Source: Pelomonas sp. Root405 (GTDB lineage Bacteria > Pseudomonadota > Gammaproteobacteria > Burkholderiales > Burkholderiaceae_C). From it: 64,000 nt of DNA. Positions 15,974-23,788 of the stretch are shown in pieces. The notes under the pieces are model-generated. The model was not told the origin of the DNA. It saw nothing but the letters and a program-made list of their open reading frames with translations, and ran no database searches. The stretch's first letter is position 1, and each line of letters begins with the position of its first letter. The position numbers and the translations under genes are program-made. Location: NCBI RefSeq assembly GCF_001425165.1, contig NZ_LMDU01000016.1:110931-174930 (forward strand), in the 5' to 3' direction.

Positions 15974-16767
15974 CGGCCAGCGACCACCCGCTGCTGCAAG
16001 GCGACCTGCGCCTGGCCGGCCGGCTCGATGGCCGCTTCTTCGACCTGCTGGCCGCACTGGCACTGACCGGCTCGCTGCAGAAGGCCGCCAAGGCCGCCGG
16101 CTACAGCTACAAGGGCGCCTGGCTGGTGCTGGACGCGGCGACCGCCTTGACCCATGCGCCGTTGGTAGCCAAGTCCACCGGCGGCGCGGGCGGCGGCGGC
16201 ACGATGCTGACGGCCGAGGGTCAGGCCTTGCTCGCCGCCTGGCGCGAGCTGCAGGCGCGCCACGCCGCCTTCCTGCACGAACAGGCCGCCTGGCTGGCCA
16301 CGCAACCAGCGCTCGACGCGCTGTTGAAAAGGATGAGCATGAAGACCACCGCACGCAACCAGTTCCTTGGCCGCATTGCGAGCGTGAACGCCGGCCCATC
16401 GACAACGACGGTGCGTCTCGCACTGGACGGCGGCCAGCAGGTCACCGCCTCGCTGACGACGGAAGCTGCGCAGGAACTCAAGGTCAAGAAGGGCCAGGAG
16501 GCGCTGGCGCTCGTGAAGTCCAGCGAGGTCGTGCTGGTGACCGACTTCGGCGGCTACAAGCTGTCGGCGCGCAACCAGCTGGCCGGCACCGTGTCGCGCG
16601 TGGAGCGCGGCGCCGTGTCGTCGCTGATCGGGCTCACGCTGCCGGGCGGCACGGTCGTGACGGCGAGCGTCACCAACGATGCGGTCGATGGCCTCGGCCT
16701 GGCGGCGGGCCATCCGGCCACCGCGGTGTTCAAGGCCTACGCGGTGATGCTGGCGGTGCGCGCCTGA
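15970..16767 (+). CDS. modE: Molybdate-responsive regulator ModE
   Basis: 265 residues; ATGA overlap with modC. Seen: N-terminal winged helix-turn-helix (about 15-115, LTGSLQKAAKAAGYSYKGAW) and two TOBE/Mop domains (about 126-190 and 197-262; each starts with an ARNQ-x-x-G motif). Known: ModE dimers bind molybdate through these domains, repress mod operons and activate molybdoenzyme genes. Inferred: feedback repressor of modBACE, perhaps at the inverted repeat before modB. Confidence 0.93.
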   Translation: MTASDHPLLQGDLRLAGRLDGRFFDLLAALALTGSLQKAAKAAGYSYKGAWLVLDAATALTHAPLVAKSTGGAGGGGTMLTAEGQALLAAWRELQARHAAFLHEQAAWLATQPALDALLKRMSMKTTARNQFLGRIASVNAGPSTTTVRLALDGGQQVTASLTTEAAQELKVKKGQEALALVKSSEVVLVTDFGGYKLSARNQLAGTVSRVERGAVSSLIGLTLPGGTVVTASVTNDAVDGLGLAAGHPATAVFKAYAVMLAVRA

Positions 16768-16875
16768 CCGCCGCTGCGCGCGCCGGCGATCAATTTTTCG
16801 ATGCCGGGGTTTAGATCGACGGCCCTGCCCCGACCTCACGGTTCGATCAAACAACAGAACCGGGGATGGGAGTCG

Positions 16876-18447
16876 ATGACCTTGTCGGGCTATCGCGCTG
16901 AGCTGGCCAGCGAGCGGCGCTTTGCGCGCCAGTTGTTCTCCAGGGCCGCGCCTACCGCACCGGTGCAGGCGTCACCGCCCAGCCGGCAGCACTTGGAGCA
17001 GTTCGCCCGGCACGACGCCGATGCATCCGGGCGTCGCATCGACCAGCAGACGGTGGACGACCTGGAGCTGCATGCCGCGACGAAGGCGGTGTTCGAACCC
17101 TGCTCCAAGGCCGGTCACTACGCGGGCTACGCGGCCCTCGTCAATGGAACTGCCGACGCACAGCGAGGCGACGTCGCCGCCATGAAGGCCGATGTGCGAC
17201 GCCATGCCGACGCGCTGGCGCCGCTGCTGGAGCCGCTTCGCCATTCACCACACGACCCGCTGCCCTTCCTGTTCCTCGGCGCCCGATACCCGACGCCGGC
17301 CTGGGCCAACCACCTGGTGGTCATGCCGCTGCTGCTGCTCATCGGCATCGTGCTGGTGGCGTCGGGTTGGGCTGCGGGCTGGCTGGCCCTGGCTGCGGCA
17401 GTCGCCACCATGGCCTACGCGCAGATCCGGCTGCACGCCTTCCTGATGTCATGGAAGATGGTCAGGGCGGGGCTCTGGACGGTGCTCGCCACGGCGGAGG
17501 CGTTGATCACATCGGGGACCGTTCGCCATGCGCTGCCGCTGGCCCACATCGAGACTCTCCGGCGCGCCCTCGAACGCAGCAGGTCGCAATGGGCCTGGCT
17601 GAACGAATACCTCAACCTCGCCATGCTGCGCGAGTACCGCACGATGCTGGGCGACATCCGGCGCGTGGAGCGCGACATCGAGCTGGTTCGCAACGCCTAC
17701 CTCCATTGCGCGGGCGTCGATCTGCAGCACGCGCTCGTCACGGCGCCGAGCCGGCTCGGCATTGCGTGGTCGGACGTGCAGGACGGCGAAACAGTGACCG
17801 CGTATGGCCTGAGTTTCGAGGGGCTGGTGCACCCGGGAATCGCCCGCCCGCTTCCCTTCTCCAGCCTTACTGCGGGCATCGGCGGCACATTCATTTCGGG
17901 CCAGAACGCCGCCGGCAAAAGCACGCTGCTGCGTGCCGTCGGCGTCAATGCGCTGTTCCTGCGGGCGTTCGGCGGCGCCTTCTGCACGCGCTGCACGGGC
18001 GAGGTGACCGGCGTCATCAGCTCGATCACCGCCACCGATTCCATGGCCAACCGCGAAAGCCTCTACGCCGCCGAGCTCAGGCGCTGCCGGGAGGTGCTGG
18101 CCACGGTGGCGTCGATGGACAAGGTGCTGGTGCTGGTGGACGAGCCGTTCAGGGGCACCAACAACCTGGAATCGCTCTCGGCTTCAGCCAGCGTGCTGGA
18201 GTCGCTGGGCTCACGCGCGCGCACCGTCGTCGTCACGCACAACGTCATCCTGTGCACGCTGTTGCCGGAGTTCCAGGCGCTGCAGGTCAGGCGCGCCGGC
18301 AGCCACATCTCGGTGGAGCCCGGCGTGCTGGCCGACCCCAACGGCCTGCGGCTGTTCGACGACGTCGTCCAGGACGCGCAGCTTTCCGCCCGCGCTCGCC
18401 ATTGGTTCGATCGCTTGAGCGGCGAGCACCTGCGCGGCACGCGTTGA
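16876..18447 (+). CDS. Membrane-anchored MutS-like ATPase
   Basis: 523 residues. The ATG at 16876 follows GGGAG; a frame from 16801 lacks a ribosome site. Seen: an N-terminal helical region; two adjacent hydrophobic segments (about 140-180); a helical clamp-like region; and a MutS domain V ATPase with Walker A GQNAAGKS (342-349) and Walker B LVLVDEPFRGTN (Asp422). No mismatch-recognition domain I is present. Known: the ATPase motif order is that of MutS homologues, where DNA-bound dimers couple ATP to conformational change; membrane-bound versions are annotated in other bacteria without known function. It follows modE by 108 bases. Confidence 0.85.
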   Translation: MTLSGYRAELASERRFARQLFSRAAPTAPVQASPPSRQHLEQFARHDADASGRRIDQQTVDDLELHAATKAVFEPCSKAGHYAGYAALVNGTADAQRGDVAAMKADVRRHADALAPLLEPLRHSPHDPLPFLFLGARYPTPAWANHLVVMPLLLLIGIVLVASGWAAGWLALAAAVATMAYAQIRLHAFLMSWKMVRAGLWTVLATAEALITSGTVRHALPLAHIETLRRALERSRSQWAWLNEYLNLAMLREYRTMLGDIRRVERDIELVRNAYLHCAGVDLQHALVTAPSRLGIAWSDVQDGETVTAYGLSFEGLVHPGIARPLPFSSLTAGIGGTFISGQNAAGKSTLLRAVGVNALFLRAFGGAFCTRCTGEVTGVISSITATDSMANRESLYAAELRRCREVLATVASMDKVLVLVDEPFRGTNNLESLSASASVLESLGSRARTVVVTHNVILCTLLPEFQALQVRRAGSHISVEPGVLADPNGLRLFDDVVQDAQLSARARHWFDRLSGEHLRGTR

Positions 18448-18455
18448 CGCGTGCC
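18436..18455. terminator. Stem-loop spanning the MutS-like stop codon
   Basis: GGCACGCG, loop TTGA, CGCGTGCC: an 8-bp perfect stem whose loop contains the TGA stop. It lies between converging genes (the DUF1348 gene ends at 18462). No T-run; possible bidirectional 3'-end hairpin. Confidence 0.4.
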
Positions 18456-18461
18456 CGGCGT

Positions 18462-18923
18462 TCAGAGCCCCAGTTCGCTCAGGCTGGGATGCTCATCCGG
18501 CCTGCGACCCAGCGGCCAGAAGAACAGCCGTGCCGACTCCGCAATGGGCAGGTCGTTGATGCTCGCAAAGCGCCGCCGCATCAAGCCCTCATCGGTGAAC
18601 TCCCAGTTCTCGTTGCCGTAGCTGCGGAACCAGTGGCCCGAGTCGTCGTGCCATTCGTAGGCAAAGCGCACCGCAATGCGGTTGCCGGTGAACGCCCACA
18701 ACTCCTTGATCAGGCGGTAGTCCAGCTCGCGCGCCCACTTGCGTGTGAGCAGCGCATGCACCTGATCGCGGCCGACGGGGAACTCGGCGCGGTTGCGCCA
18801 GACCGTGTCGTCCGTGTAGACGCCGACAACGCGGTCCGGATCGCGGCTGTTCCACGCGTCCTCGGCCATGCGCACTTTCTGGATGGCCGACTCAAGCGTG
18901 AACGGCGGAAGCGGCGGCTTCAT
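18462..18923 (-). CDS. DUF1348 (SnoaL/NTF2-like) protein
   Basis: 153 residues. Seen: an NTF2-like cone fold with the DUF1348 hallmarks [25 protein letters not shown] and [11 protein letters not shown], and the WPLGRRPD ending. Known: the family is widespread, cytoplasmic and without assigned activity. It starts 4 bases after the cynS stop and is the last gene of the cyanate-type operon, so it may act on a nitrogen compound handled there, but that is inference. Confidence 0.85.
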   Translation of the reverse strand: MKPPLPPFTLESAIQKVRMAEDAWNSRDPDRVVGVYTDDTVWRNRAEFPVGRDQVHALLTRKWARELDYRLIKELWAFTGNRIAVRFAYEWHDDSGHWFRSYGNENWEFTDEGLMRRRFASINDLPIAESARLFFWPLGRRPDEHPSLSELGL

Positions 18924-18927
18924 CGCG

Positions 18928-19371
18928 TCAGTAGGTCTTGTACGGAAGGAACTTGCCGCTCATGACGATGCTGACGCGGTCACCGGCGGCGTTCGGCTCG
19001 CGCTGCAGGTCCATCTTGAAATCGATGGCGCTCATGATGCCGTCGCCGAATTCTTCGTGGATCAGCTCCTTGAACGTCGTGCCGTAGACGCTGATCAGCT
19101 CGTAGAAGCGGTAGATCAGCGGGTCTGTCGGCACGCTGGTCGGCAGGCTGCCCTTGTAAGGCACCACCTTGAGCCACTGGGCCTCGCACTCCGTCAGGTC
19201 GAAGGTCTTGGCGAGCTTGGCGGCCTGCTCGTCGTTGAAGGTCATCTGGCCCAGGCAGCCGGCGGTAACCCATTCCTTGCTGAGGCCGATGTCGGCGGCG
19301 ACGTCGGCCCACTTGATGCCTTTGGCGACCTTGGTGGCGATGATCTTTTCGGTGACTTCGAGGCGGCTCAT
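18928..19371 (-). CDS. cynS: Cyanate hydratase (cyanase)
   Basis: 147 residues; AGGAG precedes the ATG, which overlaps the ATPase gene stop (ATGA). Seen: N-terminal helical domain (1-75) and the catalytic domain; the active-site Arg and Glu are in YRFYE and the Ser in GIMSAIDF, matching Arg96, Glu99 and Ser122 of E. coli CynS. Known: cyanase converts cyanate and bicarbonate to CO2 and carbamate, which yields ammonia; the enzyme is a decamer. Position in the transporter operon marks the system as a cyanate uptake and use pathway. Confidence 0.97.
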   Translation of the reverse strand: MSRLEVTEKIIATKVAKGIKWADVAADIGLSKEWVTAGCLGQMTFNDEQAAKLAKTFDLTECEAQWLKVVPYKGSLPTSVPTDPLIYRFYELISVYGTTFKELIHEEFGDGIMSAIDFKMDLQREPNAAGDRVSIVMSGKFLPYKTY

Positions 19372-20249
19372 GCGGTGCTCCTGTGGATGGCGGGGTTGGT
19401 ATCGAGGGGAATGACTTCGGCGGTCTGCGCAAGCCCCGGCCGAACCTCGGGCGGGTGCTCGGGCGCGCGGCCGTGAGAAAGGGTGGCGCTGCGCTCGACG
19501 AGGAAGTCGACGAGGTGGTTGCGGATCCGATAGAACTGCGGGTCGTGGTGCAGCGAGGCACGCTGCCGGTCGCGCGACATCGTGTTGACGACGATCTCCG
19601 CCACACGCGCCTGCGGGCCGTTGGCCATCAGCAAGATGCGGTCGGCGAGCAGGATGGCTTCGTCCACGTCGTGCGTGATCATGAAGACGGTCTGGCGCGT
19701 GGCGGCGCAGATCTTCAGCAGCTCGTCCTGGATGGTGCCGCGCGTCAGCGCGTCCAGCGCGCCGAAGGGCTCGTCCAGCAGCAGCATGCGCGGCTCGATG
19801 GCGAAGGCGCGGGCGATGCCCACGCGCTGCTTCATGCCGCCGGAGAGCTGGCTCGGCTTCTTGTCCAGCGCGGGCGTGAGGCCCACCAGGGCAACGTACT
19901 TCTCGACCTGCGCATCGATCTCCGCGCGCTTCCACCCCGGCCACTTGCTGCGCACGGCGAAGGCGATGTTCTGGCGCACGGTGAGCCAGGGCATCAGCGC
20001 ATGGCCCTGGAACACGACGCCGCGCTCCAGCCCCGGCGCATTGACTTCGCGCTTGGCCATGAAGACGTGGCCATCGCTCGCATGCTCCAGCCCCGCCAGC
20101 ACGTTCAGGATGGTCGTCTTGCCGCAGCCGCTGTGGCCAATGATGCAGACGAACTCGCCCTCGGTCAGTGTGAAGTTGACGTTATCGAAGACGGTCGCGT
20201 CGCCATAGCGCTTGGCCAGGCCTTGCACCTGGACGAGTTCAGTCGACAT
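19368..20249 (-). CDS. Nitrate/cyanate-type ABC transporter ATPase
   Basis: 293 residues. Seen: Walker A GHSGCGKT, signature LSGGMKQR, Walker [14 protein letters not shown]-loop ITHDVDEA; the C-terminal tail (about 240-293) has the MSRDRQR segment of NrtD/CynD-type ATPases. Known: this subfamily powers uptake of nitrate, sulfonates, taurine or cyanate. Because cynS follows directly with a 4-base overlap, cyanate is the likely substrate (CynD-like). Its start overlaps the permease gene end by 11 bases. Confidence 0.92.
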   Translation of the reverse strand: MSTELVQVQGLAKRYGDATVFDNVNFTLTEGEFVCIIGHSGCGKTTILNVLAGLEHASDGHVFMAKREVNAPGLERGVVFQGHALMPWLTVRQNIAFAVRSKWPGWKRAEIDAQVEKYVALVGLTPALDKKPSQLSGGMKQRVGIARAFAIEPRMLLLDEPFGALDALTRGTIQDELLKICAATRQTVFMITHDVDEAILLADRILLMANGPQARVAEIVVNTMSRDRQRASLHHDPQFYRIRNHLVDFLVERSATLSHGRAPEHPPEVRPGLAQTAEVIPLDTNPAIHRSTA

Positions 20250-21108
20250 AGGTGATGGCTTTCTGAGCGCGGGCGAAGAGAAGATCGAGCGCCATGCCCA
20301 CGAGGCCGATGACGAGGATGGCGAAGATGACGTTGGGCAGGCTGAGGTTGTTCCACTCGTTCCAGACGAAGTAGCCGATGCCCGTGCCGCCGACCAGCAT
20401 CTCGGCCGCCACGATGACCAGCCACGCAATGCCCATGCTGATGCGCATGCCCGTCAGGATGGTGGGCGCAGCGGCCGGCAGGATGACCTCGAAGGCGCGG
20501 CGCAGCGGGCTGACTTCCAGCGTGCGCGCCACGTTCAGCCATTCGCGCCGCACGCCGGCCACGCCGAAGGCCGTGTTGATCAGCATCGGCCACAGGCTGC
20601 AGATGAAGATGACGAAGATGCCGCTCGCGGCCGAGTCCTTGATCGTGTAGAGCGCCAGCGGCATCCACGCCAGCGGCGAGATGGGCTTCAAGACCTGGAT
20701 GAACGGGTCCAGCGCCTTGTAGATCAGCGGGCTCATGCCGATGACGAAGCCGAGCGGGATGGCCACCAGCGCCGCCAGCAGATAGCCCACGCCGACGCGG
20801 CCCAGCGAATAGGCCAGCTGCAGGCCGATCCCCTTGTCGTTGGGCCCGCGGTCGTAGAAGGGCTCGGACAAGTGATTAAGAACCGTGCGGCCCATCACCG
20901 CCAGCGTCGGAAAGCCGCTCTTCGCAGCCACCGGCGTGGCGTCCACCGGCTTGCCCATCAGCTTGGCGTACTCGATCTGCTCCGCCGTCATCACCGCTGG
21001 TGCCGCAGCCTGCATGCCGCCCAGCGTGGCTAGGTGCCACAGGCCGAGCAGGCAAAAGAGCAGCAGCAGCGACAGCAGGCCGGCGCGGAAGTTCAGGGAT
21101 TTCTGCAT
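20239..21108 (-). CDS. Nitrate/cyanate-type ABC transporter permease
   Basis: 289 residues. Seen: one N-terminal membrane helix, a periplasmic insert (about 35-95), and five more helices; the ABC-permease EAA loop is at about 195-215 (LNVARTLEVSPLRRAFEVIL region, ending ILPAAAP). Known: NrtB/CynB-type permeases form the membrane channel as dimers. The gene is separated from the upstream binding-protein gene by a long hairpin (21129-21205) and overlaps the ATPase gene. Substrate cyanate is inferred from cynS. Confidence 0.92.
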   Translation of the reverse strand: MQKSLNFRAGLLSLLLLFCLLGLWHLATLGGMQAAAPAVMTAEQIEYAKLMGKPVDATPVAAKSGFPTLAVMGRTVLNHLSEPFYDRGPNDKGIGLQLAYSLGRVGVGYLLAALVAIPLGFVIGMSPLIYKALDPFIQVLKPISPLAWMPLALYTIKDSAASGIFVIFICSLWPMLINTAFGVAGVRREWLNVARTLEVSPLRRAFEVILPAAAPTILTGMRISMGIAWLVIVAAEMLVGGTGIGYFVWNEWNNLSLPNVIFAILVIGLVGMALDLLFARAQKAITYVD

Positions 21109-21128
21109 GGAAATAGGAATTCAGGAAT

Positions 21129-21205
21129 GCAACCACGGAGGCACAGAGGCACAGAGGAACAACAGCCGCAGAGTTTTCGCTGTGTCTCTGTGCCTCTGTG
21201 GTTGC
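21129..21205. repeat. Hairpin repeat between binding-protein and permease genes
   Basis: Arms at about 21129-21154 and 21180-21205. The outer 20 bases of each arm (GCAACCACGGAGGCACAGAG on the left) pair with one mismatch; the stem then goes on through another mismatch. The CAGAGGCACAGAG wording recurs in a second hairpin at 30215-30291, also between a binding-protein and a permease gene. Probably a dispersed intergenic repeat that forms a stable RNA stem. Confidence 0.85.
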
Positions 21206-21220
21206 CTTTGATTTGGGAGT

Positions 21221-22603
21221 TCAAGCCCGCTTGATCGCGAAGCTGGACAGATAGGCGTCGGGCTTCGCGGGGTCGAACTCCTTGCCCATGACCTTGAACT
21301 TCGGATAGCCACCCGCCTTGTCCTCGGGCACGGCCTGGCCGAGCGCCTTCATCTGCTTGCGCGCATCCGTCAGCAGGAACACCTTCTCTGCCACCTGCTT
21401 GTAGTTCACGTCGCCCTTCAGGTAGCCCCAGCGCTTCATCTGCGTCAGCATCCACACGGCCATGCCCTGCCAGGGCATCGGGTCGAAGTCGGCGCGGTCG
21501 GGCACGACCTTGACGTTGCCCAGACCGTCGGCGAACTTGCCCGTCAGCACCTGGGCGATGACGGTCTCCGGCTGGTTCAGGTAGGCCTGCGGCGCGATCA
21601 CCTTGGCGATCAGCTCGCGGTTCTTGGCCTCGCGCGCCATCGCCGCCGACGTCAGCACCGCGCGGTACAGCGCGATGAAGGTGTTGGGGTTCTTCTGAAT
21701 GAACTCCGTGCTCGTGCCAAAGGCGCAGCAGGGGTGGCCGTTCCACAGCTCCTTGGTGAGGATGTGGATGAAGCCCACCTCCTCGTACACCGCGCGCTGG
21801 TTGAACGGGTCGGGGCCGAGGAAGCCGTCGATGTTGCCGGCGCGCAGGTTGGCCACCATCTCGGGCGGCGGCACCACACGGATCTGGATGTCGCGGTCCG
21901 GGTCCAGCCCCGCTTCCGCCACGTAGTAGCGCAGCAGGAAGTTGTGCATCGAATACTCGAACGGCACGGCGAACTTGAAGCCCTTCCACGTCGCCGGGTC
22001 GCGCTTGTCCTTGTGCTTCACGCTCAGCGTGATGGCCTGGCCGTTGGTGTTCTGGATCGTCGCCACATTCATTGCCGTGGCCGGCGCGCCCAGGCCCAGG
22101 CTGATGGCCAGCGGCATCGGCGACAGGAAGTGCGTGGCGTCGTACTCCTTGTTGATCATCTTGTCGCGGATCAACGCCCAGCCCGCCGTCTTCACCACCT
22201 CCACGTTCAGCCCCTGCTTGGCATAGAAGCCCAGCGGGTGCGCCATGATCAGCGGCGTGGCGCAGGTGATGGGGATGAAGCCGATCTTCAGGTCCTTCTT
22301 CTCCAGCGCGCCGGTCGTGCCCTGCGCCATCGCCTGCAGGCTGGCGAGCGGCAGCACGCTGCCGATGGCCGCCATCGCCGTGTTGCGACCGACCGCCCTC
22401 AGGAAGCGGCGACGCAGCGCGTCCTGGGGGAACAGCGCCTTCACGAGCGAGGCTTCGATGAAGTTGGCCGATTCGGCCTCGAAGTCGGCGCTCTCGCTGC
22501 GCGTGCGCAGTTCGGCGGCGGCGTGGTCAGCCGCGCTGGCGTGCTGGCCGCAAGCGCAGCGCATCAGCAAGGGGCGGTCAGCGTCGTAGGGATCGTGGGT
22601 CAT
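21221..22603 (-). CDS. NrtA/CynA-type substrate-binding protein with Tat signal
   Basis: 460 residues. Seen: a 60-residue N-terminal extension with Cys-Ala-Cys (residues 16-18), then a twin-arginine signal (LRRRFLRAVG, Arg64-66) and a hydrophobic stretch (about 76-94), then an NrtA-like binding domain (about 103-460; KIGFIPITCATPLIMAH, GFLGPDPFNQRAVYEEVGFI). Known: NrtA, CmpA and CynA bind nitrate, bicarbonate or cyanate, and the Tat route fits the family. Inferred: cyanate or nitrate receptor of this operon. The extension before the twin arginines is odd; a later in-frame start would be shorter, but none has a clear ribosome site. Confidence 0.88.
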   Translation of the reverse strand: MTHDPYDADRPLLMRCACGQHASAADHAAAELRTRSESADFEAESANFIEASLVKALFPQDALRRRFLRAVGRNTAMAAIGSVLPLASLQAMAQGTTGALEKKDLKIGFIPITCATPLIMAHPLGFYAKQGLNVEVVKTAGWALIRDKMINKEYDATHFLSPMPLAISLGLGAPATAMNVATIQNTNGQAITLSVKHKDKRDPATWKGFKFAVPFEYSMHNFLLRYYVAEAGLDPDRDIQIRVVPPPEMVANLRAGNIDGFLGPDPFNQRAVYEEVGFIHILTKELWNGHPCCAFGTSTEFIQKNPNTFIALYRAVLTSAAMAREAKNRELIAKVIAPQAYLNQPETVIAQVLTGKFADGLGNVKVVPDRADFDPMPWQGMAVWMLTQMKRWGYLKGDVNYKQVAEKVFLLTDARKQMKALGQAVPEDKAGGYPKFKVMGKEFDPAKPDAYLSSFAIKRA

Positions 22604-22765
22604 CGAGTGCTCCTCAGGATGGGAGCGACTCTAGGAACGACGGCGCCGTCGCGGAATCGTGGGGGGCGGCGAGTTTTTGTAGGGGTGGAACTACGAGGGA
22701 TTACCTGGGGCTGAAGCGGTTGGCGGCAGAAATGTGTCTTCGCTTCCAACCTCTATGCTTGTGCC

Positions 22766-23548
22766 ATGAAGCCAGAAGAAATCGCTGCCTATATCGGTGC
22801 CGCTGCGTGGTTACCCCAGATCGCGAGTTGGATCTATCGCAGAGTCGTGCGTCCTTCAGTGCGAATCGTGCCGAACCAATACGCGGAGGCCGGTTTCACT
22901 TCGTTGGGACCGATCTGCAACCTTCGGATGGCCATATTGGTCGACAACAAGGATGTCGTCATCGACGGAATGGAAATGGTTCTCCGCCACGAAGATGGAG
23001 ACAGCCGAATACTTCGTTGGGCAGGTCTTGGGGAGACGTTCAGTGAGATCACCGATGCCGCAGGAAACAAGCAAGTCGTGAGTCGCGATCAATCGCCTAT
23101 CGCTATTAAGGTTGGAACGGAGTCCTTGCTTGAGAAGTTCGTTCGGTTTCAGGAGCCCCGATATCACGAAGGTGATCGGCCATTGATCCAAACACTAGTG
23201 GGTCATTTCAACTACTTGAAGCAAGGCAAACCCGACGCCTATGTGGCCGAGACTCTCGCCAGCAAGGAGCTGTTTTCTTTGCTGGAGGCGCGCCGCAAAG
23301 CGTTCTGGTGGAAGCCAGGACGCTATGACATCGAGATCCAACTGAGTTCGCCCCAAAAGTTCAGTGTGGCAAGCGGAAAGTTCCGTTTCGACCTCACCGC
23401 AAGCGACGTGCAACTTCTTCAGAAGAACGTCTCCACGATGGAGGCGGATCTGCGGAACATCGTCTCTTCAAACCTGCCCGACTTCCAAGCGCAGCCGGTC
23501 AACTGGAATTGGGCGAACGTTGATGTACTGCGGGCGAACGACGCATAG
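22766..23548 (+). CDS. Unknown protein, low-GC gene
   Basis: 260 residues. Seen: a possible short membrane-associated N-terminus (about 5-25), then a mixed alpha/beta body (IRMAILVDNKDVVIDGMEM-like strands) and a C-terminal region rich in Asn, Gln and Trp. No family recognised. Composition differs from the neighbours: by eye the gene is clearly lower in GC and uses codons such as TTG, GAA and AAA more freely. No strong ribosome site. Inferred: a recently acquired gene standing alone between the cyanate operon (divergent, 162 bases away) and an MFS gene. Confidence 0.75.
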   Translation: MKPEEIAAYIGAAAWLPQIASWIYRRVVRPSVRIVPNQYAEAGFTSLGPICNLRMAILVDNKDVVIDGMEMVLRHEDGDSRILRWAGLGETFSEITDAAGNKQVVSRDQSPIAIKVGTESLLEKFVRFQEPRYHEGDRPLIQTLVGHFNYLKQGKPDAYVAETLASKELFSLLEARRKAFWWKPGRYDIEIQLSSPQKFSVASGKFRFDLTASDVQLLQKNVSTMEADLRNIVSSNLPDFQAQPVNWNWANVDVLRANDA

Positions 23549-23745
23549 CCCGGTGGGGGCGCGCATTGCGAACACCAACACGACCACACCGGCCGCCCCT
23601 GTTGGGGTTCAGTGCCTTCACCCCAACCTACCCCGCCTGACAGCCGGTTTGGGCGGCCTCCGAACCCTCGGCAAGACACCGAACGCGCAGCCAAGCTCCG
23701 CCACTGCTGTCGATCCGGCACAGCCTCGTTCGTCTTGATCGTGAA

Positions 23746-23766
23746 GCGGCGGAACCGTTCCGCCGC
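23746..23766 (+). promoter_or_regulatory. Stem-loop in the MFS gene leader
   Basis: GCGGCGGAA, loop CCG, TTCCGCCGC: a perfect 9-bp stem ending 22 bases before the ATG at 23789 and just before its AAGGAC ribosome site. It could affect translation start. The rest of 23549-23745 shows nothing recognisable. Confidence 0.35.
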
Positions 23767-23788
23767 GCCACGACACGAAGGACCTGTC

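Noticed and set aside
19372-19944. Minus-strand frame joining the ATPase gene region to cyanase.
   Set aside because: The cyanase family starts at 19371 with a good ribosome site; the upstream part is a shadow of the ABC ATPase gene.
22671-22700. GTAG-N8-CTAC dyad before the cyanate-type operon as a regulator site.
   Set aside because: Arms are only four bases and the placement relative to any promoter is unclear; too weak to list as a feature.
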